Below, piece after piece: positions 1-8,803 of a DNA stretch of 64,000 nt. Position numbers and translations under genes: made by a program. Location: NCBI GenBank assembly GCA_001874305.1, contig MPCU01000004.1, positions 1 to 64,000 on the forward strand, written 5' to 3'. Origin of the DNA: Bacteriovorax sp. MedPE-SWde. GTDB lineage: Bacteria > Bdellovibrionota > Bacteriovoracia > Bacteriovoracales > Bacteriovoracaceae. The notes beneath the pieces were generated by a model. That model did no database searches. It saw nothing but the letters and a program-made list of their open reading frames with translations, and was not told the origin of the DNA. The first letter of the stretch is position 1. Every line of letters begins with the position of its first letter.

Positions 1-1
1 C

Positions 2-2206
2 AACGATGTTGCTAATATGACTTTCACTTTCTTAGATGCGGCCTTTGTTTCAAATTCAAACGCTTCTAATGTTGTTGATTATAATAAGTCTGACTTTGCT
101 GTTAGCTATATTGATGCAGCATCTCTGGCATATGACTCAACAGCTCTAACAGAAGGTGTTTCTAATACCGGCTCGATTGATGACATCATGGTTATCACGC
201 TTACAGGTGATACATTTGAAGCTGATTTAACTGGTGACATAACAGCAACAAATGTTCCAACTGGCCTTACAGCAGTATTTACTAGAGATAGCTCTACACA
301 AATAACTGTTTCATTCACAGGAACTGCTAGTGCACATGAGAATGCTAATGATATTTCTAACCTAACAGTCACTTTTGCAGATACAGCATTTGTAGGAAAT
401 ACTGACGCTACAAATGTCACTAATTACTTAACTAATACAATCTCTGTAGACTTCATTGATTCTGCATCACTCTCCTATGATACTATTGCCTTTACTGAGG
501 CAGCAGATAACACAGGTGCAATAACTGATACTCTAGTAATTACTCTTACGGGTGACACATTCGACGCTGATTTAACAGGAGATATTACGGCAGCGAATAT
601 TCCGACAGGACTAAGTGCTGTATTTACAAGAGACTCTGCAACTCAGGTAACAATGTCTCTATCAGGAAGTGCATCATCTCACATTAATACAGATGACATT
701 GGTAATATCAGTGTTACTTTCTTAGATAATGCTTTTGTTTCAAATACATTGGCGGCCAATGTAACAAACTATTCTACAACTAATATTACTGCTGACTTTA
801 ATGATCCAGCAGCTATTTCTTATGCTTCTGCTATATTTACGGAACCAATTGCCAATGATGGATCAATTAGTAACTCAATCGTTATAACTCTTGTAGATGA
901 TACTTTTGAGGCTGACTTAACTGGCGATATCACAGTTACAAATGTTCCTACTGGACTTGCTTCAAGTATCGTAAGAGACTCGGCAACTCAAGTGACACTC
1001 TCTCTTACAGGAAATTCATTAAGCCATTTAGATGCTGACGATATCGCAAACCTCACAGTTACATTCCTTGATGCTGCTTTTGTCTCAAATACTTCGGCAT
1101 CAAATGTTGTAGGTTACATTAAATCAGATATCTCAGTAGATTTCATACAACCGGCCGAGCTTAGCTATAGTGGAACAACTTTCACTGAAGAATTATCTCT
1201 TACGTATGATGCTAATACGATGGCGATTTATCATATGGATGGAACTCTTGGAAATACAACGACATTTGTAGATGATAGCTCACTTTCATCTCCAGTAAAT
1301 CTAACGGCAGTTGGTGGAACACCGTCGTTATCAAGTGTTCAGTCTAAGTTTGGTGCTGCCTCTTATAGAACATCAGGGCCATATCTTGAAACAGGCTTAA
1401 ACTCTGCCTTTGATTTTTCTGGAGACTTTACAGCTGAGACATGGGTTTATCTGGATGCAGGATTATTAACAACTTATTCATCTGTAGGTCTGATTGCACT
1501 AGAAGGTAGCTCTACAACAAATGCGTGGCAAGTAAATGCAAATAATGATGGAAGCCTTACTCTCTATGGAGATAATGCAGGAACTCAAACTTCAGTTGCT
1601 AGCTCAGCTACTTCACTAATATCAGAAGGAACTTGGCATCATATCGCAGTAGTCAAGAATGGTTCAGGTGCCGGGTCTTGGGATGTTTACCTTGATGGTA
1701 CATCAGTAATTAATACTGATGCAGATGCTTACTGGACTACCGGAAATCATAATTTCACTGTTGGTGTAGATATTTGGAATACTTCAACTACTGTTGAGGG
1801 GTACTTTGATGAAGTACGAGTAAGTGATAATGCGAGATATACAGCAGGATTTACGCCTCAGACAGCGCAATTCGGATCTAATGCCTATGTCGGTCGTATT
1901 GCGAACTCACTCACTGTAACACTAGCAAACGGAACTTTTACTGGAACAAATGGGGATGATTTCGTAACAGGATCTAAGGTTACAATTACTAACCTTCCTA
2001 CCGGGCTCACTGCGAAGGTCACTCGAGATAGTGATACACAAGTAACAGTAACTCTTGAGGGAGAGGCAACCAATCATGTAGATGGCGTTGATGATATCTC
2101 TAACTTCCAGGTTACCTTCGAAGACACAGCTTTCAATGGTGGTATAAGTGCCGCAAATGTTACTAATTATGACGAAGCTAGTATAGTAATCGATTACCTC
2201 GACTAA
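2..2206 (+). CDS. Giant repetitive surface/adhesin-like protein, 3' part, with nested LamG-like domain
   Basis: This is the C-terminal end of a larger protein. The frame is open to the left edge, and the residues before the first ATG (NDVAN) match the internal repeat sequence NDISN, so the true start lies outside the window. The visible part contains repeats of 115 residues (period exactly 345 bp) with recurring cores such as VITLTGDTFEADLTGDI and NVPTGL, which look like beta-sandwich modules of a surface protein. In the last repeat a stretch of about 230 residues interrupts the unit. It reads like a LamG/concanavalin-type lectin domain (AIYHMDG near its start, DFTAETWVYLDAG, GTWHHIAVVKNG, YFDEVRVSDNARY). 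No C-terminal anchor or sorting motif is seen; the protein ends with the repeat. Export and prey or matrix attachment are inferred. Confidence 0.8.
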   Translation, partial: NDVANMTFTFLDAAFVSNSNASNVVDYNKSDFAVSYIDAASLAYDSTALTEGVSNTGSIDDIMVITLTGDTFEADLTGDITATNVPTGLTAVFTRDSSTQITVSFTGTASAHENANDISNLTVTFADTAFVGNTDATNVTNYLTNTISVDFIDSASLSYDTIAFTEAADNTGAITDTLVITLTGDTFDADLTGDITAANIPTGLSAVFTRDSATQVTMSLSGSASSHINTDDIGNISVTFLDNAFVSNTLAANVTNYSTTNITADFNDPAAISYASAIFTEPIANDGSISNSIVITLVDDTFEADLTGDITVTNVPTGLASSIVRDSATQVTLSLTGNSLSHLDADDIANLTVTFLDAAFVSNTSASNVVGYIKSDISVDFIQPAELSYSGTTFTEELSLTYDANTMAIYHMDGTLGNTTTFVDDSSLSSPVNLTAVGGTPSLSSVQSKFGAASYRTSGPYLETGLNSAFDFSGDFTAETWVYLDAGLLTTYSSVGLIALEGSSTTNAWQVNANNDGSLTLYGDNAGTQTSVASSATSLISEGTWHHIAVVKNGSGAGSWDVYLDGTSVINTDADAYWTTGNHNFTVGVDIWNTSTTVEGYFDEVRVSDNARYTAGFTPQTAQFGSNAYVGRIANSLTVTLANGTFTGTNGDDFVTGSKVTITNLPTGLTAKVTRDSDTQVTVTLEGEATNHVDGVDDISNFQVTFEDTAFNGGISAANVTNYDEASIVIDYLD
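119..1153 (+). repeat. Three full 345-bp tandem coding repeats
   Basis: Equivalent codons (A-S/A-L/I-x-Y motif) fall at 119, 464, 809 and 1154, giving an exact 345-bp, 115-residue period. The units have diverged at the DNA level but keep the protein pattern. The fourth unit starts at 1154 and is split by the LamG-like insertion. A partial unit precedes 119. Confidence 0.85.
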
Positions 2207-2252
2207 ATAAGAACTCAATACAAATTTCCATTACTTAGGGTGTAGCTTTCAT

Positions 2253-2290
2253 TTGACTACTCACTGCACCAAGTTTAGTATCCGGATACT
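2253..2290 (+). promoter_or_regulatory. σ70-type promoter with overlapping palindrome upstream of menB
   Basis: A TTGACT -35 at 2253-2258 and a TAGTAT -10 at 2276-2281 are separated by 17 bp. A perfect 14-bp palindrome, AGTATCCGGATACT, covers 2277-2290, that is the -10 and the expected start site. It could be an operator, but this is inference. The menB ATG lies about 28 bp further on behind a GGAG ribosome binding site. Confidence 0.55.
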
Positions 2291-2317
2291 TTCAAAATTC
2301 ACAAATTGGAGATTTAA

Positions 2318-3220
2318 ATGACTGAAAAGGTTTCTGAAATATTTAACCCTGAACTATGGGATGTTGTACCTGGCTTTGATTTCACAGATATCACTTATCA
2401 CCGTGCAAAAGATCAAGGAACAGTGAGAATTGCATTCAACAGACCTGAAGTAAGAAACGCGTTTAGACCTCAAACTGTAGATGAATTATATAGAGCACTA
2501 GATCATGCACGTATGTGGTCTGATGTTGGTGTTGTACTTATCACTGGAAATGGACCATCACCAAAAGATGGTGGTTGGGCATTCTGCTCTGGTGGAGATC
2601 AGAGAATTCGTGGAAAAGATGGATATAAGTATGTAAGCGAAGACGGAGTACCAGATCCAGCAAAGCTTGGTCGTCTTCACATTCTTGAAGTTCAAAGACT
2701 CATTCGCTTTATGCCCAAGATTGTTGTGGCAGTTGTTCCTGGTTGGGCAGTTGGTGGTGGTCACTCTCTACACGTTGTATGTGATCTTACTCTTGCTTCA
2801 AAAGAGCATGCAGTATTCAAGCAGACAGATCCAGATGTGGCCTCATTTGATTCAGGTTATGGTTCAGCATACCTTGCAAGACAATGTGGACAAAAAAGAG
2901 CAAGAGAGATCTTCTTCTGTGGGTTTAATTATTCGGCAGATGAAGCATTTGATATGGGAATGATTAATAGATCTATTCCCCATGACGAACTAGAAGTTGA
3001 AGCTCTTAGATGGTCAAAGGAAATGAACTCAAAATCTCCAACAGCAATGAGAATGCTTAAGTTTGGTTTCAACCTTCTTGATGATGGAATGGTTGGACAG
3101 CAATTATTTGCAGGAGAAGCAACAAGGCTCGCTTATGGAACTGACGAAGCAACTGAAGGTAGAACTGCTTTTCTAGAAAAAAGAGATCAGGACTTTTCTT
3201 CATACCCTTGGCATTACTAA
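2318..3220 (+). CDS. menB: 1,4-dihydroxy-2-naphthoyl-CoA synthase
   Basis: A crotonase-fold enzyme that closes the second ring in menaquinone synthesis, converting o-succinylbenzoyl-CoA to 1,4-dihydroxy-2-naphthoyl-CoA in the cytoplasm. The sequence has the MenB-specific CSGGDQRIRG stretch, the oxyanion-hole region GWAVGGGHSLH, the active-site region QTDPDVASFDSGYGSA and the C-terminal AFLEKRDQDFSSYPWHY typical of the family. Its 300 residues are close to the usual length. The start has a GGAG site (ttggagatttaaatg). The other men genes are not in the window. A DMT exporter follows 3 bp after the stop and is probably cotranscribed. Confidence 0.96.
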   Translation: MTEKVSEIFNPELWDVVPGFDFTDITYHRAKDQGTVRIAFNRPEVRNAFRPQTVDELYRALDHARMWSDVGVVLITGNGPSPKDGGWAFCSGGDQRIRGKDGYKYVSEDGVPDPAKLGRLHILEVQRLIRFMPKIVVAVVPGWAVGGGHSLHVVCDLTLASKEHAVFKQTDPDVASFDSGYGSAYLARQCGQKRAREIFFCGFNYSADEAFDMGMINRSIPHDELEVEALRWSKEMNSKSPTAMRMLKFGFNLLDDGMVGQQLFAGEATRLAYGTDEATEGRTAFLEKRDQDFSSYPWHY

Positions 3221-3223
3221 AAA

Positions 3224-4099
3224 GTGTTAGGTTTAGTTCTTCTTACATTAGCATGTGCAATTTGGGGTCTTGGCTTTGCTGGGACTCGTTGGACACTTTT
3301 AGACTACTCTCCGGTTTGGTCTCATTGTTTACGCTATGTATTTGCAGGATCAATGGCGCTACCATTACTTGTTTATAGAAGAGGCTTTACTCATATTAAG
3401 GGAGCTTTCATTTGCTCCCTATTTCTTATGGCCGGACTACAGTTTCAAACAATTGGTATTGCCCACACAACAATGGCAAAGTCTGGTTTCCTAACTGTAT
3501 TCTATTCAGTGTTCACACCAATTCTTGCCGTTATCTTTTTAAAGCAAAAGCTGAGAAAGACCTTCTGGGGACTTCTAGTTGTCGCAATGTTTGGGATGTT
3601 TCTGATGTGCGATCTAAAGCTTGATGGCTTTAATAAGGGAGATCTCTTTGTTCTCGTTTCGGCGCTATTTTTCTCACTGCATATCTTAGCAGTAGATCAC
3701 TATGCGGAAGAAGTAGATTCAATGAACTTTAATTTTCTTCAGTGTTTCTTTATGGGGATTCAAGGTATCTCATTAGGCTTATTCTTAGAGGGTCCAGTGA
3801 GTCTTGCTCCACTATTTAAGGCAAGTGCCCTTACTTTTCCATCTAGTCTCATAGGCTTTGTTATACTCTCAGTCTTCTCTTCTTTAATCGCTTTCTCATT
3901 ACAGATTTTTGCTCAGAAGAGAACTCCTCCACATATCGTTGGGCTAGTATTTCTAAGTGAGTCTATCTTTGCGAGTATATTCGGCCGCGTCTTCTTCAAT
4001 GAGATCATCACGTCAAAAGGTTTCATGGGAGCAATAATTATTCTTATTGCAGTCGCACTAATTCCAAAATTTGCTCAAATCCAAAAGCCTGCTCACTAG
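3224..4099 (+). CDS. EamA/DMT-family membrane transporter
   Basis: A 291-residue inner-membrane protein of about ten hydrophobic segments with the two-fold EamA repeat pattern: ACAIWGLGFAGTRW near the N-terminus and LIAFSLQIFAQKRTPP then FLSESIFASIFGRVFFNE in the second half. It is likely an exporter of a small metabolite, as for the RhaT/EamA family; the substrate cannot be read from sequence. It starts with GTG immediately after the menB stop, so translation is probably coupled. A second DMT gene lies at 37279-38157. Confidence 0.85.
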   Translation: MLGLVLLTLACAIWGLGFAGTRWTLLDYSPVWSHCLRYVFAGSMALPLLVYRRGFTHIKGAFICSLFLMAGLQFQTIGIAHTTMAKSGFLTVFYSVFTPILAVIFLKQKLRKTFWGLLVVAMFGMFLMCDLKLDGFNKGDLFVLVSALFFSLHILAVDHYAEEVDSMNFNFLQCFFMGIQGISLGLFLEGPVSLAPLFKASALTFPSSLIGFVILSVFSSLIAFSLQIFAQKRTPPHIVGLVFLSESIFASIFGRVFFNEIITSKGFMGAIIILIAVALIPKFAQIQKPAH

Positions 4100-4214
4100 G
4101 AACAGGCAGGCCAAAGCAAACACGACCTACTATCCACAGTATGAATGAGTCTGAACTCGAACTATCAAGAAAAACTAAAATTCATGTAAAGTCATGGGCT
4201 TAAGTTGCTTTTTG

Positions 4215-4240
4215 AACTCGTTTTCATAATCGAGTTTTCT
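4215..4240 (+). terminator. Weak terminator-like hairpin after the DMT gene
   Basis: AACTCG (4215-4220) and CGAGTT (4231-4236) can pair over a 10-nt loop and are followed by a short T-rich run. The stem is short. It lies in the 177-bp gap between the converging DMT gene and msrA, where nothing else was recognised. Confidence 0.3.
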
Positions 4241-4276
4241 ATAAAATTAGACTAAGAAATTAGGCAATGAGAGAGA

Positions 4277-4750
4277 CTACAGTCCGCAGACCATCTGTCC
4301 TCTCTTATGCAGATACTTCTGATGATACTCTTCTGCTGGGTGATAATTGTACTCAGCGACAATTGTAGTCACTATAGGCGCTTTATATCCACCATTCGCT
4401 TCAAGGTCTTTTAATGCCTCTTGAGCTATGATCTTTTGCTCATCCGTCGTATAGAAGATTACCGAGCGATATTGAGTTCCCACATCTGGTCCCTGTCTAT
4501 TTAGTTCCATTGGATTATGGGAAGACCAAAATAATGATAACAATGACTTATATGTAATTCTCTCTGGATCAAAGGTTACTTTTACGACTTCAGCATGTCC
4601 CGTCGTTCCTCTGCAAATCTCTTCGTAACTAGGCTCAGGAAGGTCGCCACCACAATAGCCTACTTCAGTTTCAGAAACGCCCTGGAGTTGTCTAAACTTC
4701 TCTTCTACACCCCAAAAACATCCTGCTCCAAATATTGCTACTTCTGACAT
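4277..4750 (-). CDS. msrA: Peptide-methionine (S)-S-oxide reductase
   Basis: Repairs oxidised methionine in proteins by reducing methionine-S-sulfoxide. The family's catalytic GCFWG motif is at residues 10-14 (AIFGAGCFWGVEEKF), followed by VGYCGG, and the HNPMELNRQGPDVGTQYRS and YHPAEEYHQKYL blocks. Its 157 residues match the short cytoplasmic MsrA form; no signal peptide is seen. There is no fused MsrB. It is transcribed alone, divergent from the SpoU-type methyltransferase. Confidence 0.96.
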   Translation of the reverse strand: MSEVAIFGAGCFWGVEEKFRQLQGVSETEVGYCGGDLPEPSYEEICRGTTGHAEVVKVTFDPERITYKSLLSLFWSSHNPMELNRQGPDVGTQYRSVIFYTTDEQKIIAQEALKDLEANGGYKAPIVTTIVAEYNYHPAEEYHQKYLHKRGQMVCGL

Positions 4751-4831
4751 TACTTCTCCTCTAGTTGCCTAAGTACATATTGTCCTTTAATTATAGTGTA
4801 AATTAACCTTCAATTGTTACGGAAAAATATC

Positions 4832-5374
4832 ATGGGAAAGAAGACAAACGCATTTCTTCAGCGAAAATTCGATAAAGAGCTAGAAATCAATGCAGAAAGG
4901 GCCAAAGAAGGTATCCACGATCTCATTATTGTCCTCGATCACCTCAAGGGTAACTTCAATATGGGGAAAATTATGCGCACCGCAGAGATCTATTCTGTAC
5001 GCGAAGTCCATATTATTGGAACGAAGTTCTTTGATCCAACAATTGCAAAGGGTGCTCTAAAGAGAGTAAAGATCTATTTTTATGATAGTTTTGAAGAGTC
5101 AATTAACAGAGTAAAGAAATTAGGTTTTACGCCTATCACTTTTGACTCTAAAACAGATAATTATCTGAGTAGCGTGAAACTTCCAGAGAAGGTCGCGTTC
5201 ATTTTTGGTCATGAAGAGTTTGGACCTCTCTATGACAAAGATCTCCATCCAGATGTTCAAATGGTTAAGATTAAACAATATGGCCTAACAGAGAGTCTTA
5301 ATGTCTCAGTGGCCGCATCCATAGCGATGTACGAATACACTCGTCAGTATGGAAAAGATATAGCTCAAATATAG
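4832..5374 (+). CDS. SpoU/TrmH-family RNA 2'-O-methyltransferase
   Basis: A SPOUT-fold RNA methyltransferase. Seen in the sequence are the motif 1 region (VLDHLKGNFNMGKIMRTAEI), motif 2 (VAFIFGHEEFGP) and motif 3 (YGLTESLNVSVAASIAMYEY), which form the knotted SAM site. The whole protein is the catalytic domain with a short N-terminal extension, so it resembles TrmH/TrmL-like enzymes acting on tRNA; the exact target is not readable. The ATG at 4832 is chosen over a TTG at 4814. Its 3' end overlaps the convergent acylphosphatase gene by 10 bp. Confidence 0.85.
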   Translation: MGKKTNAFLQRKFDKELEINAERAKEGIHDLIIVLDHLKGNFNMGKIMRTAEIYSVREVHIIGTKFFDPTIAKGALKRVKIYFYDSFEESINRVKKLGFTPITFDSKTDNYLSSVKLPEKVAFIFGHEEFGPLYDKDLHPDVQMVKIKQYGLTESLNVSVAASIAMYEYTRQYGKDIAQI

Positions 5375-5694
5375 AATTCAACGTCCCCTGAGCAGGACCT
5401 ATTTTCGACATTATCAGTTGTGACTTCATGGGTTTTGAGATCAACAAAGTTATCGAGTAATTCAATACTCTTAACCTTTGCTCCCCATGAATTTAGTTCC
5501 TCTGAAACTTGAAGCTCTTCAAGAAATCTTTCAACGTGGTCACGATCACCCACCAACGAACAAGTCACCTTGTCTCTGTCGGCCCGTGAATTTGTTGCTC
5601 CACCAATGAATCCTCTTTTCTTAGCACCAAGACAAAAAGTTCTGCGAAACATTACCGCCTGAACTTTACCAAAAACACAAAAACTCTGTTTCAT
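5365..5694 (-). CDS. Acylphosphatase-like protein
   Basis: A small alpha/beta protein that would hydrolyse the carboxyl-phosphate bond of acylphosphates. The signature GKVQAVMFRRTF corresponds to the family motif GxVQGVxFR, with Arg kept; the second motif, around GGATNSRADRDKV, keeps the catalytic Asn. The Gly to Ala change in the first motif and a longer C-terminal tail (to 109 residues, against about 90 usual) are atypical. A transcription unit with the downstream DUF3179 gene is unlikely because that gene lies upstream on this strand and is separated by 30 bp. Confidence 0.75.
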   Translation of the reverse strand: MKQSFCVFGKVQAVMFRRTFCLGAKKRGFIGGATNSRADRDKVTCSLVGDRDHVERFLEELQVSEELNSWGAKVKSIELLDNFVDLKTHEVTTDNVENRSCSGDVEFYI

Positions 5695-5724
5695 ATCTCA
5701 CCTTCACGACTATTTTCAATGTCT

Positions 5725-6555
5725 CTATTCTAGCACAGTTCCATGGGGATAGAATGTTCTTAGTGCAAACCAATAGCCGCTTATACACTTGTATTTACTT
5801 GACGGACACTGAACTCGCCCATCTTTAAGAAGTAACTTCTCCCCTCGATATGTTACTCCACTTTTTGCACTAGAAGTCGCTACAAGATAGGCCTTTGTTT
5901 TGTCCCAAAATAGAATCGTCCACTCCTTAGAAAAAAACCTGTCATCCCTATGTTTAATGGGAAAGAAGATTTGCTTACTCTCTTCATAGCCACGATAAGG
6001 ATCTCTTTTATAGTCTCTAAAAAAGCCAGTCTTATCTGACAAAACAATACTTTGAGGTTTGTCCTCTAAGTACTTATAGAGATTAACAATTCGAGATTCC
6101 ACAAGCATCAATGCCTTGCCTTTACTCTTACCTGTCACCGCTTTGAGCATAAGTTGAGACCAAAGAGAATCGCTCTGCTTATCATACAGAAGAACATCAC
6201 TTTGGTAGAGCAGTCCAGAAACTCCAAAGACTCGCCCCTCGGATTTGAATACAATCCCGGTTCCACAAAGAGGACAGTATGTGATGACATTTTCTCCATC
6301 ATTGACGATCTCATGCCAGTTGAGAATTGATATGGGATAGAGTTTATTGCCAACATTTATGGCCCTTTCTCTTTTTGTGAATTTGGCCAGTGCTGACTTA
6401 CTATCTATAAATTTAGGATTATCTATGGATGGGATTCCATCTCGAGGAGGTCCTCCTCTACGGATATCGGCCTCAGGAACAAGGCCTGCTGAAAGGTTGA
6501 AACCATTCATTGCTAAAGTCAGACTTGAATACAATATAAGTAAAAGTAGCTTCAT
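5725..6555 (-). CDS. Secreted DUF3179 domain protein
   Basis: A 276-residue protein with an N-terminal hydrophobic signal (MKLLLLILYSSLTLAMNG), so probably exported. The body matches the DUF3179 family pattern: GGPPRDGIPSIDNPKF near the start, a CPLCGTG cysteine pair (YCPLCGTGIVF), GVSGLLYQSDVLLYD, DSLWSQL and a C-terminal SGYWFALRTFYP. The family has no established biochemical function; the CxxC suggests metal or thiol chemistry. It is followed on the same strand by the acylphosphatase. Confidence 0.82.
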   Translation of the reverse strand: MKLLLLILYSSLTLAMNGFNLSAGLVPEADIRRGGPPRDGIPSIDNPKFIDSKSALAKFTKRERAINVGNKLYPISILNWHEIVNDGENVITYCPLCGTGIVFKSEGRVFGVSGLLYQSDVLLYDKQSDSLWSQLMLKAVTGKSKGKALMLVESRIVNLYKYLEDKPQSIVLSDKTGFFRDYKRDPYRGYEESKQIFFPIKHRDDRFFSKEWTILFWDKTKAYLVATSSAKSGVTYRGEKLLLKDGRVQCPSSKYKCISGYWFALRTFYPHGTVLE

Positions 6556-6593
6556 GCTACTTAGTGATCAAAGAGCACCTATTGTGACATATA

Positions 6594-7172
6594 TTACATC
6601 AGCCCAAAGCTCTTCTTAGCTAATTTAATGGCGATCGCGAGAAGGATTATTCCAAACAATTTTCTTAAGATCATAATTCCAGATTGTCCCAGAATTCGGG
6701 AAATTAGTGTAGATGACTTTAAGACAAGATAAATGAAAATGAGATTGATTATTATTCCTGCACCTATATCCCACTTAGAAAACTCAGCTCTTAATGAAAT
6801 AAGAGTTGTCATTGTTCCTGCACCAGCAATGAGAGGAAACACTAAAGGAACTAATGTTGATTTGGCCTTTTCTTCATCGGGGTCGGTTTTAAATATCTCT
6901 ACACCAAGGACCATTTCAAGACCTAGAAAGAACATGATTAAAGCTCCCGCTGCGGAGAATGAAGTCACATCAACTCCAAATAACTTGAGAATATTTGAAC
7001 CTAGAAATAAGAAGAGAAACATTATTAGGCCAGAATAAACTGTCGCTTTCGCAGACTCTATTGATCCATGCTTCTGTCTAAGATTTATAATAATTGGTAT
7101 TGCTCCAATTATATCAATAACTGAAAATAAAATAATTGAAACAGAGAAAATGTCTTTAGGGATATAGTTCAT
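6594..7172 (-). CDS. MarC-family integral membrane protein
   Basis: A six-helix inner-membrane protein of the MarC/UPF0056 family. Family features seen are the N-terminal FSVIDIIGAIPIIINL helix, FLGSNILKLFGVDVTSFSAAGALIMF and PLVFPLIAGAGTMTTLISL. The role of the family is not settled; despite its name it is not established as a drug-resistance factor. A GTG at 7187 overlaps the stop of the upstream GST gene, but the ATG at 7172 with GAGAG before it is preferred. Cotranscription with the GST gene is very likely. Confidence 0.85.
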   Translation of the reverse strand: MNYIPKDIFSVSIILFSVIDIIGAIPIIINLRQKHGSIESAKATVYSGLIMFLFLFLGSNILKLFGVDVTSFSAAGALIMFFLGLEMVLGVEIFKTDPDEEKAKSTLVPLVFPLIAGAGTMTTLISLRAEFSKWDIGAGIIINLIFIYLVLKSSTLISRILGQSGIMILRKLFGIILLAIAIKLAKKSFGLM

Positions 7173-7186
7173 ATTTATAGCTCTCA

Positions 7187-7753
7187 CTAAACTCTTGGAT
7201 TAGTCTCCAATATCTCCGGTCGAGAACTATTCACCTCATAGAAAGTTACAAGATTCTTATACTCCGACCAGTTTTCAACTTCTCTATAGCTTAGCCAATC
7301 AAGAAATGTATAGAGCCAATTTTCTCTAATTCCATAATCATCTGAAAGCTCTGAAGTTTTTTCATTTAACGCTGTAAGAATTCTCTTTAATCTACCATCC
7401 AATATTTTTCCTAGGCGGCTACTTCTATCAGAATCCATTTCAAACATCTTTAATTGAAAGAGAAGTAATGCCGCATCACAGGCTTCATCAACTTCCTTCA
7501 TGAATAGCTTTTCCTCTAAAGAAAAATCTCTTCCTAATAGATAAGACGCCATAATAGTTGAATCAAATATCTCCTTTCCTTCGTCAATTAGGACAGGAAC
7601 TCTTCTTGTATTTGAGTGCTTGGCCAGCTCTTCTTGTCCTTCTGGAGACATTACATTTATCACTTTGAAGTCAAACTCCCTATCAGATAGAAGTATTCTT
7701 ATTCTTCTTACAAATGGTGAAGCTGTTGATCCTATAAGTAGTGGTTTATTCAT
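7187..7753 (-). CDS. Glutathione S-transferase-like protein
   Basis: The N-terminal 75 residues form a GST thioredoxin-like domain: IGSTASPFVRRIRILL, then RRVPVLIDEG with the cis-Pro, then IFDSTIMASYLL corresponding to the ES(xx)I glutathione-binding turn. The C-terminal half is a helical GST domain. The Ser in STASPF sits where many bacterial GSTs carry the catalytic Ser/Cys. Its 188 residues are slightly short for the family. Detoxification or redox function is inferred. It is the first gene of a pair with marC. Confidence 0.78.
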   Translation of the reverse strand: MNKPLLIGSTASPFVRRIRILLSDREFDFKVINVMSPEGQEELAKHSNTRRVPVLIDEGKEIFDSTIMASYLLGRDFSLEEKLFMKEVDEACDAALLLFQLKMFEMDSDRSSRLGKILDGRLKRILTALNEKTSELSDDYGIRENWLYTFLDWLSYREVENWSEYKNLVTFYEVNSSRPEILETNPRV

Positions 7754-7775
7754 TATCTATCCCCTCGCGTCAAAC

Positions 7776-7804
7776 TTGTCACATGAGCACCGCCATTCTA
7801 TATT
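7776..7804 (+). promoter_or_regulatory. Promoter placing the transcription start at the ABC gene's ATG
   Basis: TTGTCA at 7776-7781, a 17-bp spacer and TATATT at 7799-7804. The expected start site is 7811, the A of the ABC ATPase start codon. No Shine-Dalgarno sequence precedes that ATG, so the message is predicted to be leaderless. Confidence 0.5.
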
Positions 7805-7810
7805 TCACCC

Positions 7811-8803
7811 ATGATAATTACTAAAGATCTTACCAAAAAATTCGTCAGTTACAAAAAAGAAGAAGGCATGAAAGGTGCTTTCAATTCTTTCTTTAAAAGA
7901 GAAGCTGTTGAGAAGTTTGCCGTTGACCACTTTGACCTCAATATTGAACAAGGTGAAATCATCGGACTCCTAGGCCCAAATGGCGCTGGAAAAACAACTC
8001 TTATGAAAATGCTTACGGGTATCATTGTTCCAAGTAGCGGTACGGTTGAAATAGCTGGGCACTCACCATGGAAGAGAGAAAAAGATTTTAGAAAGAAGAT
8101 CGCCTTAGTAATGGGACAGAAGTCTCAGCTTTGGTGGGATATTCCATCTATTGATTCTTTTAAACTACTTCAAAAGTATTATGAGATCCCTGATGCTCGC
8201 TATAACGAAAAGATTAATATGATGGGTGAACTACTGAATGTGAAAGACCTCTTTCATGTTCACGTAAGAAAACTATCTCTTGGAGAGAGAATGAAGCTGG
8301 AGCTAATGGCTTCTTTACTCCATGATCCTCAAGTTCTCTTTCTGGATGAGCCAACTATTGGTCTTGATCTTGTAGCACAAGAAAATATTAGACAGTTTCT
8401 TAAAGACTACCATGCACAACATAATACAACGATTGTTCTGACATCTCACTATATGGCGGATGTGCAGGCCCTTTGCCCACATCTCGTTCTAATCTCAGGA
8501 GGAAAGAAGTCCTATGATGGCTCTCTTGAGAAGTTTGAAAATATTCTAGGTCATAAGAAGTCTGTGTATTTTACTTTCAATCAATGTATCGATAAGACTG
8601 ATGATTTTTGGAAAACTCAAGACGTTCTCTTCTCAGAGAATTGTGATGAAGTTGAACTCAAACTCGACGACCATGAAATTAGAGAAGTATCCGCGGCAAT
8701 CTTAAATAAGTTTCCTGTTGTAGATTTTCACACAGAGAAAATGCCAATTGAAAAAGTCATGAAGAAGATTATGGAAAATCCGGAGATCTTGTCAGGCGTA
8801 TGA
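7811..8803 (+). CDS. ABC-2 type exporter, ATP-binding subunit
   Basis: ATPase of an ABC exporter. Walker A is GLLGPNGAGKTT at about residues 54-65; the signature is LSLGERMKLELM; Walker B is VLFLDEPTIGLD; the H-loop is TSHYMAD. The N-terminal KKFVSYKKEEGMKG extension and the partner permeases fit the uncharacterised ABC-2 family whose permeases belong to ABC2_membrane_6 (DUF990). The substrate is unknown. It overlaps the first permease gene by 4 bp (ATGA), so the three genes form a coupled operon. Confidence 0.92.
   Translation: MIITKDLTKKFVSYKKEEGMKGAFNSFFKREAVEKFAVDHFDLNIEQGEIIGLLGPNGAGKTTLMKMLTGIIVPSSGTVEIAGHSPWKREKDFRKKIALVMGQKSQLWWDIPSIDSFKLLQKYYEIPDARYNEKINMMGELLNVKDLFHVHVRKLSLGERMKLELMASLLHDPQVLFLDEPTIGLDLVAQENIRQFLKDYHAQHNTTIVLTSHYMADVQALCPHLVLISGGKKSYDGSLEKFENILGHKKSVYFTFNQCIDKTDDFWKTQDVLFSENCDEVELKLDDHEIREVSAAILNKFPVVDFHTEKMPIEKVMKKIMENPEILSGV

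Noticed and set aside
106-420. A minus-strand open frame antisense to the repeat protein
   Set aside because: The plus strand clearly encodes the repeats; the antisense frame has biased composition and no ribosome site.
2558-2963. Open frames on both strands inside menB
   Set aside because: menB is intact and well conserved; these frames are shadows.
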